Positions 5,643-6,565 of a stretch of 6,565 nucleotides of DNA are shown here, one piece after another. A program made the translations under genes and the position numbers. The notes below the pieces were generated by a model, which saw only the letters and a list, made by a program, of their open reading frames with translations, did not search any database and was not told where the DNA came from. Within the stretch, counting starts at the first letter, position 1, and each line of letters starts with the position of its first letter. The DNA lies in contig JAUVKP010000065.1 of NCBI GenBank assembly GCA_030596185.1, positions 1 through 6,565 on the forward strand. Reading direction: 5' to 3'. The DNA comes from Fidelibacterota bacterium. Lineage in GTDB: Bacteria > Fidelibacterota > Fidelibacteria > Fidelibacterales > Fidelibacteraceae.

Positions 5643-6565
5643 TCCGATACAAAAAAATTCTTGCCGGCATTGTGTTATCTTTGCTCTCGCTCCCCCTCTT
5701 TGCCGGAACGGCAGAGGAGAATGTTGTTCTCCACCCGGGACAAACGGTTTATGCATTACGACATCAATTGATCGCACTTGATTCAATTTCTATAGACAAT
5801 AATATTCCCTATCTCGTTGATGATCTTTACGGACGACTCATTTTATTACAGTCCCCTGAAAAACAAGATACTATAAATATTTATTATCAATACAGTGGTT
5901 TGAGTGCACCTCGAAAAAAGAACCTTGGAATTGGAAAAATAAATGATTGGTTCCCAAAAGAAGCTATTGAAAGAAGCACATCATCTTATTCTGAGTTGTC
6001 GAACATTAAAACAAGCGGATCCGTTTCGCGGCAATTAGAGGTCGGATCATCCGGTCAAAGTTTACTAAGTGGTGGATTGGATATCCGTATCAATGGTGAA
6101 CTATCTCCCGGTGTTCATATCAAAGGAATAATTTCAGATAACGATGCACCTTTTCAAGACTATTCCTCCACTCAGTCGGTAAAGGATGTAGATAATGTTC
6201 TGATACAAATATACTCAGATAATTTCAACGCCCAGATCGGCGATGTCTATGTTAATAATTCATGGAATCATTGGAGCCGTTTCAATCGAAAATTGATCGG
6301 CGCTCAAGCTAGTTTTAAAAATGATCGTTATCATGGAGCTGCCTTTGTAGGTTCTGCTCGCGGAAAATTCAATCGACAAGAGATCATTGCAAGAGACGGC
6401 GACCAAGGGCCTTATAGATTGCAAGGTGCAGACGGAAACAACGCTATTACTATCGTTCCGGAGTCCGAAAAAGTGTATGTAGATGGTGTCGCTCTTAAGA
6501 AAACACAATACACACTTTATTATACAGATGCTGAACTATTTTTCTCATCTGAGTTGATGGTATCT
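5639..6565 (+). CDS. Large outer-membrane/cell-surface protein of FCB type, N-terminal part
   Basis: My translation gives 309 codons open to the window end. A signal peptide (MIRYKKILAGIVLSLLSLPL, cleavage near FAG at 21-23) is followed by a beta-rich exported region. Motifs familiar from large (often near 1000-residue) FCB envelope proteins are SGSVSRQLEVGSSGQSLLSG (126-145), then LDIRINGELSPGVHIKGIIS (147-166), DVDNVLIQIYSDNFNAQIGD (183-202), RKLIGAQASF (217-226), ARGKFN (240-245), DQGPYRLQGADGN (255-267) and the SEKVYVDG (276-283) to YTLYYTDAELFF (291-302) block. The last matches a recurring pattern of charged VYVDG, then a DY/YY hairpin and a hydrophobic strand. These proteins are usually unannotated, and outer-membrane location is inferred. 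The start is set by the ATGA overlap and the signal peptide. Confidence 0.85.
   Translation, partial: MIRYKKILAGIVLSLLSLPLFAGTAEENVVLHPGQTVYALRHQLIALDSISIDNNIPYLVDDLYGRLILLQSPEKQDTINIYYQYSGLSAPRKKNLGIGKINDWFPKEAIERSTSSYSELSNIKTSGSVSRQLEVGSSGQSLLSGGLDIRINGELSPGVHIKGIISDNDAPFQDYSSTQSVKDVDNVLIQIYSDNFNAQIGDVYVNNSWNHWSRFNRKLIGAQASFKNDRYHGAAFVGSARGKFNRQEIIARDGDQGPYRLQGADGNNAITIVPESEKVYVDGVALKKTQYTLYYTDAELFFSSELMVS

Noticed and set aside
5258..5786. - strand frames 5258-5461 and 5595-5786
   Set aside because: They are antisense to the exported-protein pair, and the second merely crosses the ATGA junction.
6260..6508. 82-codon - strand frame
   Set aside because: It is antisense to the surface-protein gene over its QGPYRL and VYVDG motifs.

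Overview
The window looks like a chromosomal segment of a Gram-negative, AT-leaning (roughly 40% G+C by eye) bacterium of the Fibrobacteres-Chlorobi-Bacteroidetes (FCB) superphylum or a close relative. The evidence is two Sec-exported proteins, the second with the N-terminal architecture of large FCB outer-membrane surface proteins, and intergenic spaces filled with small palindromic repeats. A Cloacimonadota-type lineage is my guess; it is not proven by the sequence.

Layout. Positions 1-3317 hold a leftward three-gene block, listed in transcription order: a MATE-family multidrug/cation antiporter, an SO_0444-type Cu/Zn efflux permease with a C-terminal heavy-metal-associated (HMA) domain, and a sugar-1-phosphate nucleotidyltransferase cut by the window start. 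The last two overlap by ATGA. Positions 3318-3641 have no gene but carry a cluster of perfect short hairpins. Positions 3642-3905 encode, leftward, an 87-residue protein resembling the small TM1266-type (ACT-like) family associated with [FeFe]-hydrogenases. Positions 3942-4046 are a 105-bp element with perfect 10-bp terminal inverted repeats. Its right end lies inside the next leftward gene, a nucleoside phosphorylase/nucleosidase-family enzyme (start 4618), and supplies the last 18 codons of that gene. Positions 4619-4847 separate divergent genes and contain an 80-bp palindromic segment bracketed by an exact 10-bp direct repeat, which looks like an insertion. From 4848 rightward there is a two-gene unit joined by another ATGA overlap: a 264-residue exported beta-propeller-like protein, then a large outer-membrane-type surface protein truncated by the window end.

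How the parts fit. The leftward block is an envelope transport unit: two exporters, one clearly metal-related, with a cytosolic sugar-nucleotide enzyme translationally coupled behind it. The rightward pair is the best candidate for an undescribed system. A small secreted propeller-like protein is stoichiometrically coupled to a large cell-surface protein of unknown function. The third theme is small mobile or repetitive DNA. At least three unrelated palindromic elements sit in about 1.5 kb, and one appears to have rewritten the end of a gene. No transposase, rRNA, tRNA or CRISPR array was seen.
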